DNA of 64,000 bases. Origin: Sphingobium sp. KCTC 72723 (GTDB lineage Bacteria > Pseudomonadota > Alphaproteobacteria > Sphingomonadales > Sphingomonadaceae). This document shows positions 53,560 through 62,366 of this stretch, piece by piece. How positions within the stretch are numbered: position 1 is the stretch's first letter; every line of letters starts with the position of its first letter. Location: assembly GCF_014280435.1 (NCBI RefSeq), contig NZ_CP060388.1, forward strand, positions 3,237,501 to 3,301,500, read 5' to 3'. Position numbers and translations under genes: made by a program. The notes below the pieces were generated by a model, which saw only the letters and a program-made list of their open reading frames with translations, made no database searches and was not told the DNA's origin.

Positions 53560-55035
53560 ATGATCGAAGCCCGCCGCCCCGCCTTCCTCGACGGGAAGCC
53601 CAAACGGTTGCTGATCGACGGCCAGATGGTCGACGCCCTGTCGGGCGAAACCTTCCAGAGCATCAGCGCCTCCACCGGCGAACGGGTCGCCGACCTGGCA
53701 TTGGCCAGCGCGCAGGATGTGGACCGAGCCGTGCGCGCCGCCCGTGCCGCTTTCGACGGACCATGGAGCCGCTTCAAGCCCGCAGAGCGGCAGGCGGTAC
53801 TGCTGCGACTCGCCGAACTGGTCGATGCGGAATTTGAGGATCTGGCCCTGCTCGACTGTATCGAGATGGGCCGCCCGATCACCGCCGCGCGCGGCCTGCG
53901 CGCTATGGTGGAGCGATCGCTCCGTCATTTCGCAGGGGCCGCCACGTCAATCCATGGCGAAACATTGTCCAACAGCGCGCCGGTCGATCTCCTTTCCTTC
54001 ACCCTGCGCGAACCGATCGGCGTGGTCGGTGCGATCATCCCGTGGAACGGTCCGCTGTTCAGCGCCGCGTGGAAAGTCGGCCCGGTTCTGGCCACCGGCT
54101 GCACCATCGTCCTGAAACCCGCCGAGGACGCCTCGCTCAGCCCGCTGCGCTTTGGCGAACTATGCCTGAAGGCAGGTGTGCCGCCGGGCGTCGTCAATGT
54201 CGTTACGGGCGCTGGCGCAACCGGCGCGGCGCTGGCCGACCATCCCGATGTCGACAAGATCGCCTTCACCGGATCGTGCGAAACTGGCCAGCGGATCATC
54301 GCCGCGTCGGCCGGGTCAGTGAAGCGCGTGACGATGGAACTGGGCGGCAAATCCCCCAACATCATCTTTGCCGACGCGGACCTGGACCTTGCCACCCCCG
54401 CCGCCGCGATGGGCGTGTTCAACAATTCGGGACAGGTGTGCGCGGCCGGCACCCGCCTGTTCGTCCAGCGTCCGGTCTATGAGGAAATGATCGCGCGCAT
54501 TGCGGCCTTTACCGCCACGCTAAAAATCGGCCCCAGCCTGGACCCCGAAACGGTCATCGGCCCGCTCGTGTCGGCCAAACAATATGCCCGCGTGGCGTCC
54601 TATCTCGATCTTGGTCCGCAGGAAGGCGCGCGCCTCGTCACCGGCGGGCATCGCGTCACCGGCGGCGATCTGGACAAGGGCCATTGGGTCGCCCCTACCC
54701 TGTTTGCCGACGTGCGCGACGATATGCGTATCGCGCGGGAAGAGATTTTCGGTCCCGTCTCCTGCGTGCTACCCTTCGACGATCTGGACGAAGTGATCAC
54801 GCGCGCCAACGCCACTCGCTTCGGGCTGGCCGGGGGCGTGTGGACCAGGGACATCGGCAAGGCGATGACGGCGGTAAAGCGCATCCGCGCCGGATCGATC
54901 TGGGTGAACCATTATTTCGCGATGGACCCGTCCGTTCCCTTCGGCGGCTACAAGATGAGCGGTTATGGGCGCGAGGGCGGTAGCGAACATATCGACGCCT
55001 ATCTGCAAACCAAGGGCGTCTGGATAAGGACGTGA
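53560..55035 (+). CDS. Aldehyde dehydrogenase (NAD(P)-dependent)
   Basis: 491-residue oxidoreductase that converts an aldehyde to its acid. The NAD-binding stretch GAIIPWNGPLFSAAWKVGPVL (about 148-168) and FTGSCETGQRI (about 235) are visible. Catalytic Glu is in MELGGKSPNII (about 258) and catalytic Cys in NNSGQVCAAGTRLF (about 292). ATG 53560 with GAAGGA upstream is chosen over an in-frame TTG at 53554. It shares the transcript with the MFS transporter. The aldehyde may come from P450 oxidation of the substrate (inference). Confidence 0.92.
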   Translation: MIEARRPAFLDGKPKRLLIDGQMVDALSGETFQSISASTGERVADLALASAQDVDRAVRAARAAFDGPWSRFKPAERQAVLLRLAELVDAEFEDLALLDCIEMGRPITAARGLRAMVERSLRHFAGAATSIHGETLSNSAPVDLLSFTLREPIGVVGAIIPWNGPLFSAAWKVGPVLATGCTIVLKPAEDASLSPLRFGELCLKAGVPPGVVNVVTGAGATGAALADHPDVDKIAFTGSCETGQRIIAASAGSVKRVTMELGGKSPNIIFADADLDLATPAAAMGVFNNSGQVCAAGTRLFVQRPVYEEMIARIAAFTATLKIGPSLDPETVIGPLVSAKQYARVASYLDLGPQEGARLVTGGHRVTGGDLDKGHWVAPTLFADVRDDMRIAREEIFGPVSCVLPFDDLDEVITRANATRFGLAGGVWTRDIGKAMTAVKRIRAGSIWVNHYFAMDPSVPFGGYKMSGYGREGGSEHIDAYLQTKGVWIRT

Positions 55036-55069
55036 GAGTCTGTTTGAGAATGTGCTGAGGCCCATTCTG

Positions 55070-55180
55070 CTGCACCGGCCCTCTCTCCCCACCCGGCCTC
55101 TCAATCAGGATATTCTATGGGCGGCCGGGTTGTGACAGAGGGCCGGTGCAGTTCTTGAAAATGCGATCGTTTGCGCATTT
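55070..55180. terminator. Nested hairpins between aldehyde dehydrogenase and ferredoxin genes
   Basis: A 15-bp perfect inverted repeat (55070-55084 with 55137-55151) encloses a second 8-bp one (91-98 with 123-130 of the same block). A third stem, AAAATGCG/CGCATTTT (about 55158-55180), runs into a T-rich end. The two flanking genes converge here, so it probably terminates both. Confidence 0.65.
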
Positions 55181-55200
55181 TTCAAATAGCCCCTTTCCCC

Positions 55201-55392
55201 TCATTCCACGATTTCAAGCGCCCGCTCCGGGCAGGATTTCGCCCCGCGCCAGGCCAGCTTTTCGTTTGCTTCCGCCACCTCAATATCCCCGGCCATGATA
55301 TAGCCTTCGTCGTCCAGTTCGAAAATCGCCGGGGCCATCGCCCAACAGCGGGCATGGCCCTGACATTTGTCGCGATGCACGATAATTTTCAT
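55201..55392 (-). CDS. [3Fe-4S] ferredoxin, P450 partner
   Basis: 63-residue electron carrier. Cys 10, His 13 and Cys 16 form the pattern C-x2-H-x2-C, with Cys 54 followed by Pro. His in place of the second Cys is typical of single-cluster 3Fe-4S ferredoxins that reduce bacterial P450s. The ATG at 55392 overlaps the P450 stop by 4 bp (55389-55392), giving tight co-translation. The long frame to 55563 is not homologous. The ferredoxin reductase is not in the window. Confidence 0.92.
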   Translation of the reverse strand: MKIIVHRDKCQGHARCWAMAPAIFELDDEGYIMAGDIEVAEANEKLAWRGAKSCPERALEIVE

Positions 55393-56633
55393 GATGCTTC
55401 CCCCGTTGCGGACCAGTCGAGGATCAGATTTTCGATCCCGAATACATGGCCGCCATAAGTGACCGGCGCGGTCCCTTCCCTGATGCGGAAATCGGGAATT
55501 CGCCGCAGCCATTCCTCCAATGCCACGACGATTTCCCGCCGCGCCAGATGCGATCCCAGGCAACGATGCGGGCCATAGGCAAAAGCGGTGTGGCGATTAT
55601 CCTCGCGGGCCAGGTCGATCCGTTCGGGATGGTCGAACTCGGCCGGATCGCGATTGGCGATCATCGTCGCGCAAGACACATAATCGCCCTTGCGGATCGG
55701 TGCGCCCTCAAAATCCACGTCCTTCGTCGCCACCCGGATCATCTGCACCGTGGGATAGGCGCGCAGCAATTCTTCCGCCGCCAGAACGATACGCGATGAA
55801 TCGCCGCGCAATAGCTGCTGGTCATCGCCATGCCGCGCCAGATAGTTGAGGTCGAAACCGATCGCGGCGGCCACCGTGTCCAGCCCCGCGACGAACAGCA
55901 GCACGCCGGTCCCGCGTATCTGCGCATCGGTCAGCGGCCGATCATCGATCTTCGACTGCACCAGAAAGGACATGAAATCCTCGACCGGCTCCGCGCGGCG
56001 CTGCGCCGCCAGATTATCGATAAAGGCGATGATGGTGCGCGCTGCTGCCGGGCGTTTCACATTGTCGCCATGGAACAGATCGGTCGCCCAGGCGACGAAC
56101 TCGTCCAGCCGGTCGTCAGGCAACCCCAGAAAGCGCAGGAAAATATTGACTGCAAAGGGGAAAGCGAAGTCTTTCATCACGTCGCAACTAGTGCCTGCCC
56201 TCGCGATCCGGTCAATCAGCACCACCGCCCTTTCGCGCACGGCACTTTCCAGCGCCATCACGCGCTTGGGCGACAGCAGGGGGTTGAGCAGCGAACGGAA
56301 TTTGCCATGTTCGGGCGGATCCAGTTCTAGCGGGATCATTGGCCAGCTTTCGCCCAAGGCTGAGGCAAAGATGCTGCGATGGCTGGAGAAAGTCTCCGGG
56401 TCTTGCAGCACGCGGCGCTGGTCCTGCGCGCGGGTGATGACCCATGTGCCGCGTCCGTCGCGGGTATTGACCGGCGAATAGAAAATCGGCGGCCCGTCAT
56501 GCACCACCGCGCTCGCCGCCTGCGGATCGCCATTGGGCGTGGGGGCCATGCCGGGCGAGGTAAACAGGCTGAAATCGCCCACCATATGGGGCGGAACATG
56601 GGGCGGAACCGGATGGGCGGCGAAGGTTTCCAT
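55389..56633 (-). CDS. Cytochrome P450 monooxygenase
   Basis: Soluble bacterial P450 of 414 residues. The haem-thiolate motif FAYGPHRCLGSHLARRE has Cys 358. The I-helix has the oxygen-activation sequence in LLFVAGLDTVAAA (about 234-246), and the K-helix ExxR lies in AAEELLRAYP. The start at ATG 56633 is chosen; a longer frame to 56690 is not family-like. It likely hydroxylates a hydrophobic substrate such as a terpene, steroid or fatty acid derivative. It is co-transcribed with its ferredoxin and divergent from the acyl-CoA dehydrogenase genes. Confidence 0.94.
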   Translation of the reverse strand: METFAAHPVPPHVPPHMVGDFSLFTSPGMAPTPNGDPQAASAVVHDGPPIFYSPVNTRDGRGTWVITRAQDQRRVLQDPETFSSHRSIFASALGESWPMIPLELDPPEHGKFRSLLNPLLSPKRVMALESAVRERAVVLIDRIARAGTSCDVMKDFAFPFAVNIFLRFLGLPDDRLDEFVAWATDLFHGDNVKRPAAARTIIAFIDNLAAQRRAEPVEDFMSFLVQSKIDDRPLTDAQIRGTGVLLFVAGLDTVAAAIGFDLNYLARHGDDQQLLRGDSSRIVLAAEELLRAYPTVQMIRVATKDVDFEGAPIRKGDYVSCATMIANRDPAEFDHPERIDLAREDNRHTAFAYGPHRCLGSHLARREIVVALEEWLRRIPDFRIREGTAPVTYGGHVFGIENLILDWSATGEAS

Positions 56634-56889
56634 GGGGGGCGCGCTCTCCTGTCTGCACGCTGCCGCCGCGAATCGCGGGCGCAACGGCATCCTCTTTTTA
56701 ATTTTGCATCATGGTATAGAATATAGCTGCTCTATCGACTGTCAACCAACAGGCTTGCAGATCACAAAAACTATCCTCCTGTGCAAATTATATCTAGCCA
56801 CCTGTGCAGAATTGGCCTAAGCAACGGACAGGGGAACAACCCCCTCCTACAGTGACGCCGGGATATGTCCGGGGTCACAGGGGCAAGGG
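56634..56889. promoter_or_regulatory. AT-rich divergent promoter: P450/ferredoxin and acyl-CoA genes
   Basis: 256 bp with A/T tracts at 56695-56735 and 56760-56800. It is the start of two operons (minus: P450, ferredoxin; plus: six acyl-CoA metabolism genes and the partial thiolase). No repeat strong enough to call an operator was seen. Confidence 0.4.
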
Positions 56890-58080
56890 ATGAGGGCAAT
56901 GGTGGAGAGCGCAGCAATCGAGGATCAGGACTTCCGGCTGGAAGCCCGTGCCTGGCTGGCGGCGCACTTTCCCCCTGCCCTTGCCAATGTCCCCGGCCTG
57001 CTGTTTCAGGGCAGCCGCGCCGCCGCCGATGCCAACCCCGACTATCAACTATGGCGTGCAGCAATGACCGGCAAGGGATGGGGCGTCCCCAATTGGGCAT
57101 CGCGCTATGGTGGCGCCGGGCTGACAATGGCGCAGGGCAAGATCATTGGCGAGGAGCTGACCGCCATCGGCGGCTTCAACCCGATCCGCAGCTACGGCAC
57201 GATGATGCTTGGCCCCACTTTGCTTGAATATGGCAATGAAGCGCAGAAGCTGGAGCATCTGCCTTTCATCGCCAGCCATGAACGGCGCTGGTGTCAGGGT
57301 TTTTCGGAACCGGGCGCGGGGTCCGACCTCGCCTCGCTTACCACCCGCTGCACCGACATGGGCGACCATTGGCTGGTCAGCGGGCAGAAAATCTGGACGT
57401 CCGGCGCGGACGAAGCCGACTGGTGCTTTGCATTGGTCCGCACCGATACCAGCCGCAAGCACGGCGGCATAAGCTTCCTGCTGATCGACATGGCATCCGA
57501 GGGAATCGAAGCGCGCCCGATCGTCCTCATCAGCGGCTCTACCCATTTCTGCGAAGTCTTCTTCAACGATGTGAAGGTGCCGAAGGGCAATCTGGTCGGC
57601 GAAGTCAATCAGGGCTGGACCATCGCCAAGCGCCTGCTCCAGTTCGAACGCAACAGCCTTTCGGAAGTGAAGGCCGACATCACGCCGCTCGCCCCGCTGG
57701 CGCATGATTATGTCGGCACCGATGCGCTGGGCCGCATCGACAGCCCGGACCTGCGCGCGCGGATGGTCCGTAACGCCATGCGCCACGAAGCCTATCTGGC
57801 GACGGTCCGCCGCATCGCGCAGGAAGCCAAAAATGGCGGTCCCAGCAATGGCGTGTCGACGCTCAAAAATCTGTGGTCGGGCATCATTCAGGAACGGTCC
57901 GAACTGCTGGTCGAAATGATGGGGGCGAACGGGTTGGGCTGGGCGGGGGAACCCTATAGCGACGCCGAACGGGAAGCGACCCATGCCTGGCTGCATAGCA
58001 AGGCCTTCTCCATTTATGGCGGCAGTTACGAAGTGCAGAATAATATCACTGCCAAGCATACGCTCGGCCTGCCGGGCTGA
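56890..58080 (+). CDS. Acyl-CoA dehydrogenase, probable heteromeric subunit 1
   Basis: 396-residue flavoprotein subunit. The N-terminal alpha domain has WGVPNWASRYGGAG. The middle domain has CQGFSEPGAGSDLASLTTR (FAD/substrate), with WLVSGQKIWTSGA after it. The C-terminal helices end in IYGGSYEVQNNITAKHTLGLPG. The usual YEGTxxIQ Glu position reads YGGSYEVQ, so the catalytic base must come from elsewhere or from a partner chain. The next gene is a second, shorter acyl-CoA dehydrogenase, 47 bp on, as in alpha2beta2 steroid-type enzymes. ATG 56890 or 56899 are both possible. Confidence 0.9.
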   Translation: MRAMVESAAIEDQDFRLEARAWLAAHFPPALANVPGLLFQGSRAAADANPDYQLWRAAMTGKGWGVPNWASRYGGAGLTMAQGKIIGEELTAIGGFNPIRSYGTMMLGPTLLEYGNEAQKLEHLPFIASHERRWCQGFSEPGAGSDLASLTTRCTDMGDHWLVSGQKIWTSGADEADWCFALVRTDTSRKHGGISFLLIDMASEGIEARPIVLISGSTHFCEVFFNDVKVPKGNLVGEVNQGWTIAKRLLQFERNSLSEVKADITPLAPLAHDYVGTDALGRIDSPDLRARMVRNAMRHEAYLATVRRIAQEAKNGGPSNGVSTLKNLWSGIIQERSELLVEMMGANGLGWAGEPYSDAEREATHAWLHSKAFSIYGGSYEVQNNITAKHTLGLPG

Positions 58081-58127
58081 ATGGGCATGGGCGGGGACAA
58101 GAAAAACAGGATGCGGGAGGGCGCGCC

Positions 58128-59267
58128 GTGGCGGTGCTGAACGAAGAACAGCAGATGCTCAAAGACATGGCGGCGGACTGGGCGCGCGAACGGATGCCCG
58201 TTACGGCGCTGCGTGCGCTCTACGACCATGGCGGCGGTGGCCGGGCCGAGGCGCTGGGCTATGACCCGGATGCCTGGGCCGAGATGGCGCAGATGGGCTG
58301 GACCGGCATCGTCGCGCCGCTGGAGCATGGTGGGTCGGATTTCGGCTGCATGGGGCTAGGACTGGTGCTGGAGCAACTGGGCCGCACGCTGGCGGCCTCA
58401 CCGCTGCTCAGTTCCGCGCTGATCGCGGTGTCCGCGCTGCGCCTTGGCGGTAATGCCGCGCAACAGGCGCGCTGGCTGCCCGGCCTTGCCGACGGATCGG
58501 TCATCGGCACGCTGGCGGTGGAGGAAGGCCCGCATCATGCGCCCGAACGCACCGCATTGGTCGCCACGCCAGCGGGCGATGGCTGGACGTTGAACGGCAT
58601 CAAACGTCCGGTGCAGGACGGCATGATCGCGCATCTGGCTATCGTCGTCGCGCGGGTGGAAGGGGGCGGCGGCGACCGTGACGGGCTGCGCCTCTTCCTC
58701 GTGCCGACCGATGCGCCGGGCCTGACCCGCGAACCGCTCGACCAGATCGACGCACGCCGTCCTGCGACATTCACCTTAACCAACGTCGCGGTCGGTGCCG
58801 ATGCCCTGTTGGGTGGCGCCGACCTGCTCGACCAGTTGCTGGACCGCGCGGCCATCGGCATGGCCGCCGAAATGTTGGGAATTGCCGATCAAGCCTTTGA
58901 TACTACGTTGGATTATCTGAAAACCCGCGTCCAGTTCGGCGCGATCATCGGCTCCTTTCAGGCGCTCCAGCATCGCGCTGCCGACCTGTTCGGCGAATTG
59001 CAGCTGGCCCGTTCCGCCGTCGAAGCCGCGCTGGTCGCCATCGACAATGACGATCCCGCCCTGCCCCGCCTTGCCTCGCTGGCCAAGGCGATCGTTGGGG
59101 AAACCGTCCACGTCATTTCGCAACAGATGGTCCAGCTTCATGGCGGCATCGGCATGACCCATGAACATGATGCCGGCCTCTACCTCAAGCGCGCCTGTGT
59201 CGCGGCGCAATGCTATGGCTCGACTGCCTGGCATCGCGAACGCTGGGCGCGGCTCAACAGATATTGA
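58128..59267 (+). CDS. Acyl-CoA dehydrogenase, probable heteromeric subunit 2
   Basis: 379-residue acyl-CoA dehydrogenase fold protein with a GTG start (GGGAGGGC upstream). The N-terminal domain has MAQMGWTGIVAPLEHGGSDFG. The middle domain is divergent, lacking the classical TEPxAGSD signature. The C-terminal domain has KTRVQFGAIIGSFQALQHRAADLF and LHGGIGMTHEHDAGLYLKRA. Such a degraded FAD motif with an intact C-domain is common in the second subunit of heteromeric dehydrogenases of steroid side-chain and ring degradation. It is placed between its partner and the MDR reductase. Confidence 0.88.
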   Translation: MAVLNEEQQMLKDMAADWARERMPVTALRALYDHGGGGRAEALGYDPDAWAEMAQMGWTGIVAPLEHGGSDFGCMGLGLVLEQLGRTLAASPLLSSALIAVSALRLGGNAAQQARWLPGLADGSVIGTLAVEEGPHHAPERTALVATPAGDGWTLNGIKRPVQDGMIAHLAIVVARVEGGGGDRDGLRLFLVPTDAPGLTREPLDQIDARRPATFTLTNVAVGADALLGGADLLDQLLDRAAIGMAAEMLGIADQAFDTTLDYLKTRVQFGAIIGSFQALQHRAADLFGELQLARSAVEAALVAIDNDDPALPRLASLAKAIVGETVHVISQQMVQLHGGIGMTHEHDAGLYLKRACVAAQCYGSTAWHRERWARLNRY

Positions 59268-59275
59268 AACATAAT

Positions 59276-60292
59276 ATGGCCCAATCCCGTGAGATACAGC
59301 TGGTCCGCCGGCCGGTCGGCACCCCGGTCGAAAAAGACTTCACTACTGTCCATGTCGCTGTCGCCAAACCGGGCGCTGGCGAGGTGCAGGTGCGCAATCT
59401 GTGGATGGCGATCGACCCCGCAATGCGCGGCCGGATGACCGACGCCAAAAGCTATGTTCCCCCGTTCGCGCTGGACGCAGCGATGGAGGGACCGGCGATC
59501 GGCGAAGTGATCGCGTCCAACGATCCGGGCTTTGCGCCGGGCGATCTCGTCTTTTCGCGCCTTGGCTGGCGGGAGATTTTCAACGCCCCCGCCAGCGCCC
59601 TGCAACAACGGGACAAGGCGTCGCTGCCCGCGCAGGCCTGGCTCTGTTTCGCAGGAATGCCGGGGCTGACCGCCTATGCCGGGCTTGTCCGCATCGCCGG
59701 GCTGAAAGCGGGCGATGTCGTGTTCGTGTCCGCCGCGTCAGGCGCGGTCGGCTCCATCGCCTGCCAGATCGCTCGTAACATGGGGTGCAAGGTCATCGGA
59801 TCAGCCGGTGGGCCGGACAAGACCGCCTTCCTGCGCGATATGCTGAAAGTGGATGCCGCAATCGACTACAAGGCTGAACCCAGCCTGACCAAGGCATTGG
59901 CGCACGCAGCGAAATCAATCGGTGCAACCGGCATCGACGTCTATTTCGACAATGTCGGCGGCGATCATTTGCAGGCTGCGCTGGCGCTCGCCAATAATTT
60001 CGCCCGCTTCGCCATTTGCGGGATGATCTCCCAATATAATGTGACCGATGCCCCCACCGTTCCGCGCAACCTGACCCTGCTGATGACCAAGCGCATCCGC
60101 ATGGAAGGCTATATCGCGCTCGACCATATGGACCTGGAAGGGGAGATGGTCGCGCAAATGACGGCATGGAACGCAGCGGGACAGATGGCATCGGCGGAAA
60201 CCGTCTATCATAGCATCGACAAGGCGCTGGACGCTTTCCATGGCCTGTTCACCGGCGCGAATATCGGCCGCACCATGGTCAAGCTGGCCTGA
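59276..60292 (+). CDS. NADP-dependent MDR oxidoreductase (zinc-free)
   Basis: 338-residue medium-chain reductase. The N-terminal GroES-like domain contains RMTDAKSYVPPF. The Rossmann part has VFVSAASGAVGSIACQIA and GCKVIGSAGG. The segment VYFDNVGGDHL is characteristic of double-bond reductases and leukotriene B4 12-hydroxydehydrogenase-like enzymes. No zinc-binding Cys cluster is seen. It probably reduces an enone or acts on a pathway intermediate. The ATG at 59276 is chosen; the longer frame from 59210 runs inside the previous gene. Confidence 0.88.
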   Translation: MAQSREIQLVRRPVGTPVEKDFTTVHVAVAKPGAGEVQVRNLWMAIDPAMRGRMTDAKSYVPPFALDAAMEGPAIGEVIASNDPGFAPGDLVFSRLGWREIFNAPASALQQRDKASLPAQAWLCFAGMPGLTAYAGLVRIAGLKAGDVVFVSAASGAVGSIACQIARNMGCKVIGSAGGPDKTAFLRDMLKVDAAIDYKAEPSLTKALAHAAKSIGATGIDVYFDNVGGDHLQAALALANNFARFAICGMISQYNVTDAPTVPRNLTLLMTKRIRMEGYIALDHMDLEGEMVAQMTAWNAAGQMASAETVYHSIDKALDAFHGLFTGANIGRTMVKLA

Positions 60293-60310
60293 AACCCGGA
60301 GCGCGCCCCG

Positions 60311-61519
60311 ATGTATGATTTGCTCAAAGGCCTGCGCGTCGTGGAAGGCGCAGCGTTCATTGCCGGGCCGTCCTGTGGCCTGCATCTGGCGCAGATGGGG
60401 GCGGAAGTCATCCGTTTCGACGCGATCGGCGGCGGGCCGGACTATCGCCGCTGGCCGATTACGCCGGGCGGCGACAGCCTCTATTGGGAGGGGCTGAACA
60501 AGGGCAAGAAGTCGATCGCCATCGACCTTGGCCGTCCCGAAGGCCGCGCTCTGGCCGTCGCCATCGCTACCGCACCGGGCGATGATGCCGGGCTGTTCCT
60601 GACCAACTATCCGGTCAGGGGCTTTCTGAGCCATGAGGCGCTGGCGGCACAACGGGCCGACATCATCACCCTGCGCGTCATGGGCTGGGCCGATGGATCG
60701 CCCGCCGTCGATTATACCATCAACGCTGCCGTGGGCGTACCGCAAATGACGGGACCGGCCGAGGATGATCGCCCGGTCAATCACGTCCTGCCCGCCTGGG
60801 ATTTGTTGGGCGGCGCTTATGCCGCCTTTGCGCTTACGTCCGCACTGTTGCGGCGGCGGCAGAGCGGCCAGGGCGCGGAAATTCGTGTGCCTTTGTCAGA
60901 CCTTGCCGCATCCACCCTGTCCCATCTGGGTTCCGTGGCCGAAGTGCTGGCAGGCGGCGACCGGCCCCGCATGGGCAATGACCTCTTCGGTGCCTTCGGC
61001 CGGGATTTTGTGACGGCGGACGGCAAGCGGCTGATCGTCGTCGCCATCACCCCGCGCCAGTGGACCGGCCTGCTGCGGACGCTCGATCTGGGCGATGCCG
61101 TCGCCGCGATCGAAGCAGAAGTCGGCGCGAACTTCGCCCGCGATGAAGGCGCACGCTTCATCCACCGCGCCCGGCTCTTTCCTCTGTTCGACGCCGCTTT
61201 TGCCACACGCACGACCGATGCGCTCAAGCCCGCCTTCGACGCGGGCGGCGTGACCTGGGGCGAATATCAGACGCTGCATCAGGCGGTGACGACCGACGCC
61301 CGCCTGTTCACGGCCAATCCTTTGTTCGAAACGCTGACCCATCCCAGCGGCCAGATCTATCCCACGTCCGGTCCCGCCGCGACGCTGGCGGGCGAAGCGC
61401 GCGGATCGGTGGCAACGGCCCCCCGTCTTGGCAGCCACACCGACGAGGTTCTAGCCAGCGTACTGGGTCTGGACAGCGGCGCCATCGGACGGCTGCATGA
61501 CGAAGGGCTGGTGGCATGA
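60311..61519 (+). CDS. Class III (CaiB/BaiF) CoA-transferase
   Basis: 402-residue transferase that moves CoA between acids, or activates the pathway acid. It starts MYDLLKGLRVVEGAAFIAGP, a typical N-terminus. KGKKSIAIDLGRPEGRA is the conserved early loop. A likely catalytic Asp lies in LPAWDLLGGAYAAFA (about 165). It resembles BaiF/CaiB enzymes of bile-acid, carnitine and racemase groups; racemase activity (AMACR-like) cannot be excluded. It overlaps the following dehydratase gene by 4 bp. Confidence 0.9.
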   Translation: MYDLLKGLRVVEGAAFIAGPSCGLHLAQMGAEVIRFDAIGGGPDYRRWPITPGGDSLYWEGLNKGKKSIAIDLGRPEGRALAVAIATAPGDDAGLFLTNYPVRGFLSHEALAAQRADIITLRVMGWADGSPAVDYTINAAVGVPQMTGPAEDDRPVNHVLPAWDLLGGAYAAFALTSALLRRRQSGQGAEIRVPLSDLAASTLSHLGSVAEVLAGGDRPRMGNDLFGAFGRDFVTADGKRLIVVAITPRQWTGLLRTLDLGDAVAAIEAEVGANFARDEGARFIHRARLFPLFDAAFATRTTDALKPAFDAGGVTWGEYQTLHQAVTTDARLFTANPLFETLTHPSGQIYPTSGPAATLAGEARGSVATAPRLGSHTDEVLASVLGLDSGAIGRLHDEGLVA

Positions 61520-62340
61520 GCATGATGCAAAACGACATCGCCCATTGGCGGACATGGATCGGCAAGAGCGAGAGTCGTACCGAATTGCTGGATCGCAACG
61601 CCCTCATCCGCTTCGCCGCCGCGATCGGCGAGCCTCTGGATGTAGAGCAGGCGGAGCCCTCGCTTGCCCATTTGGCCTTCTTCCTGCCCGTCGCCGCCGC
61701 AGACCAGATCGGCCCGGACGGGCACCCCAGACGCGGTGGCTTCCTGCCCCCGGTCAGCCTGCCCCGGCGCATGTTTGCAGCGTCCGACATGACGTTCGGC
61801 GCGCCGTTGCTGATCGACCGGGAAGCGAAGCGGGTATCGACCATCCGCGATCTCGTCCATAAATCTGGGCGCAGCGGCGAACTGGTCCTGCTGACGGTGG
61901 AACATAGCATTGTGCAGGCAGGGGTCGAACGGACGCGCGAGATTCAGACGATAGTCTATCGCGATGCCGGTGCGTCAACGCCTGCCATCGTCCCGGCAGC
62001 GTTCGATGCAACGCCCGACGACCAATGCTGGCACCCCGGCCCGGTCGATCTGTTCCGCTTTTCCGCCGTGACATTCAACAGCCACCGCATCCATTACGAC
62101 CTGCCCTATGCCCGTGACCAGGAAGGCTATCCCGACCTCGTCATCCATGGTCCCTTCACCGCTGCCCGCCTGTTCGGCCATGCCCGGCGTAACGGACTGA
62201 CCCCGACCCGTTTCGCCTTCCGTGCCGTCGCGCCGCTCTTTTGCGGGCAGGACGTGACGCTGCGGCAGGATGAACCCGGCAGCGTGCGCGCTATCCGCTG
62301 CGACGGGACCGACGCGATGCTGGCGCAGGTCGCTTACTGA
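61516..62340 (+). CDS. Hot-dog FAS1-like/MaoC-type acyl-CoA hydratase
   Basis: 274-residue protein with two hot-dog folds. The N-terminal half is the FAS1-like dehydratase domain with RRMFAASDMTFGAPLL. The C-terminal half has FSAVTFNSHRIHYDLPYA and YPDLVIHGP, the Asp/His region of HTD2-type and mesaconyl-C4-CoA hydratases. It probably adds or removes water from an enoyl-CoA. The ATG overlaps the CoA-transferase stop (ATGA). It is followed 26 bp on by a third acyl-CoA dehydrogenase. Confidence 0.85.
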   Translation: MSMMQNDIAHWRTWIGKSESRTELLDRNALIRFAAAIGEPLDVEQAEPSLAHLAFFLPVAAADQIGPDGHPRRGGFLPPVSLPRRMFAASDMTFGAPLLIDREAKRVSTIRDLVHKSGRSGELVLLTVEHSIVQAGVERTREIQTIVYRDAGASTPAIVPAAFDATPDDQCWHPGPVDLFRFSAVTFNSHRIHYDLPYARDQEGYPDLVIHGPFTAARLFGHARRNGLTPTRFAFRAVAPLFCGQDVTLRQDEPGSVRAIRCDGTDAMLAQVAY

Positions 62341-62366
62341 CATTCCGATCTGACAGGAGAAATTCC

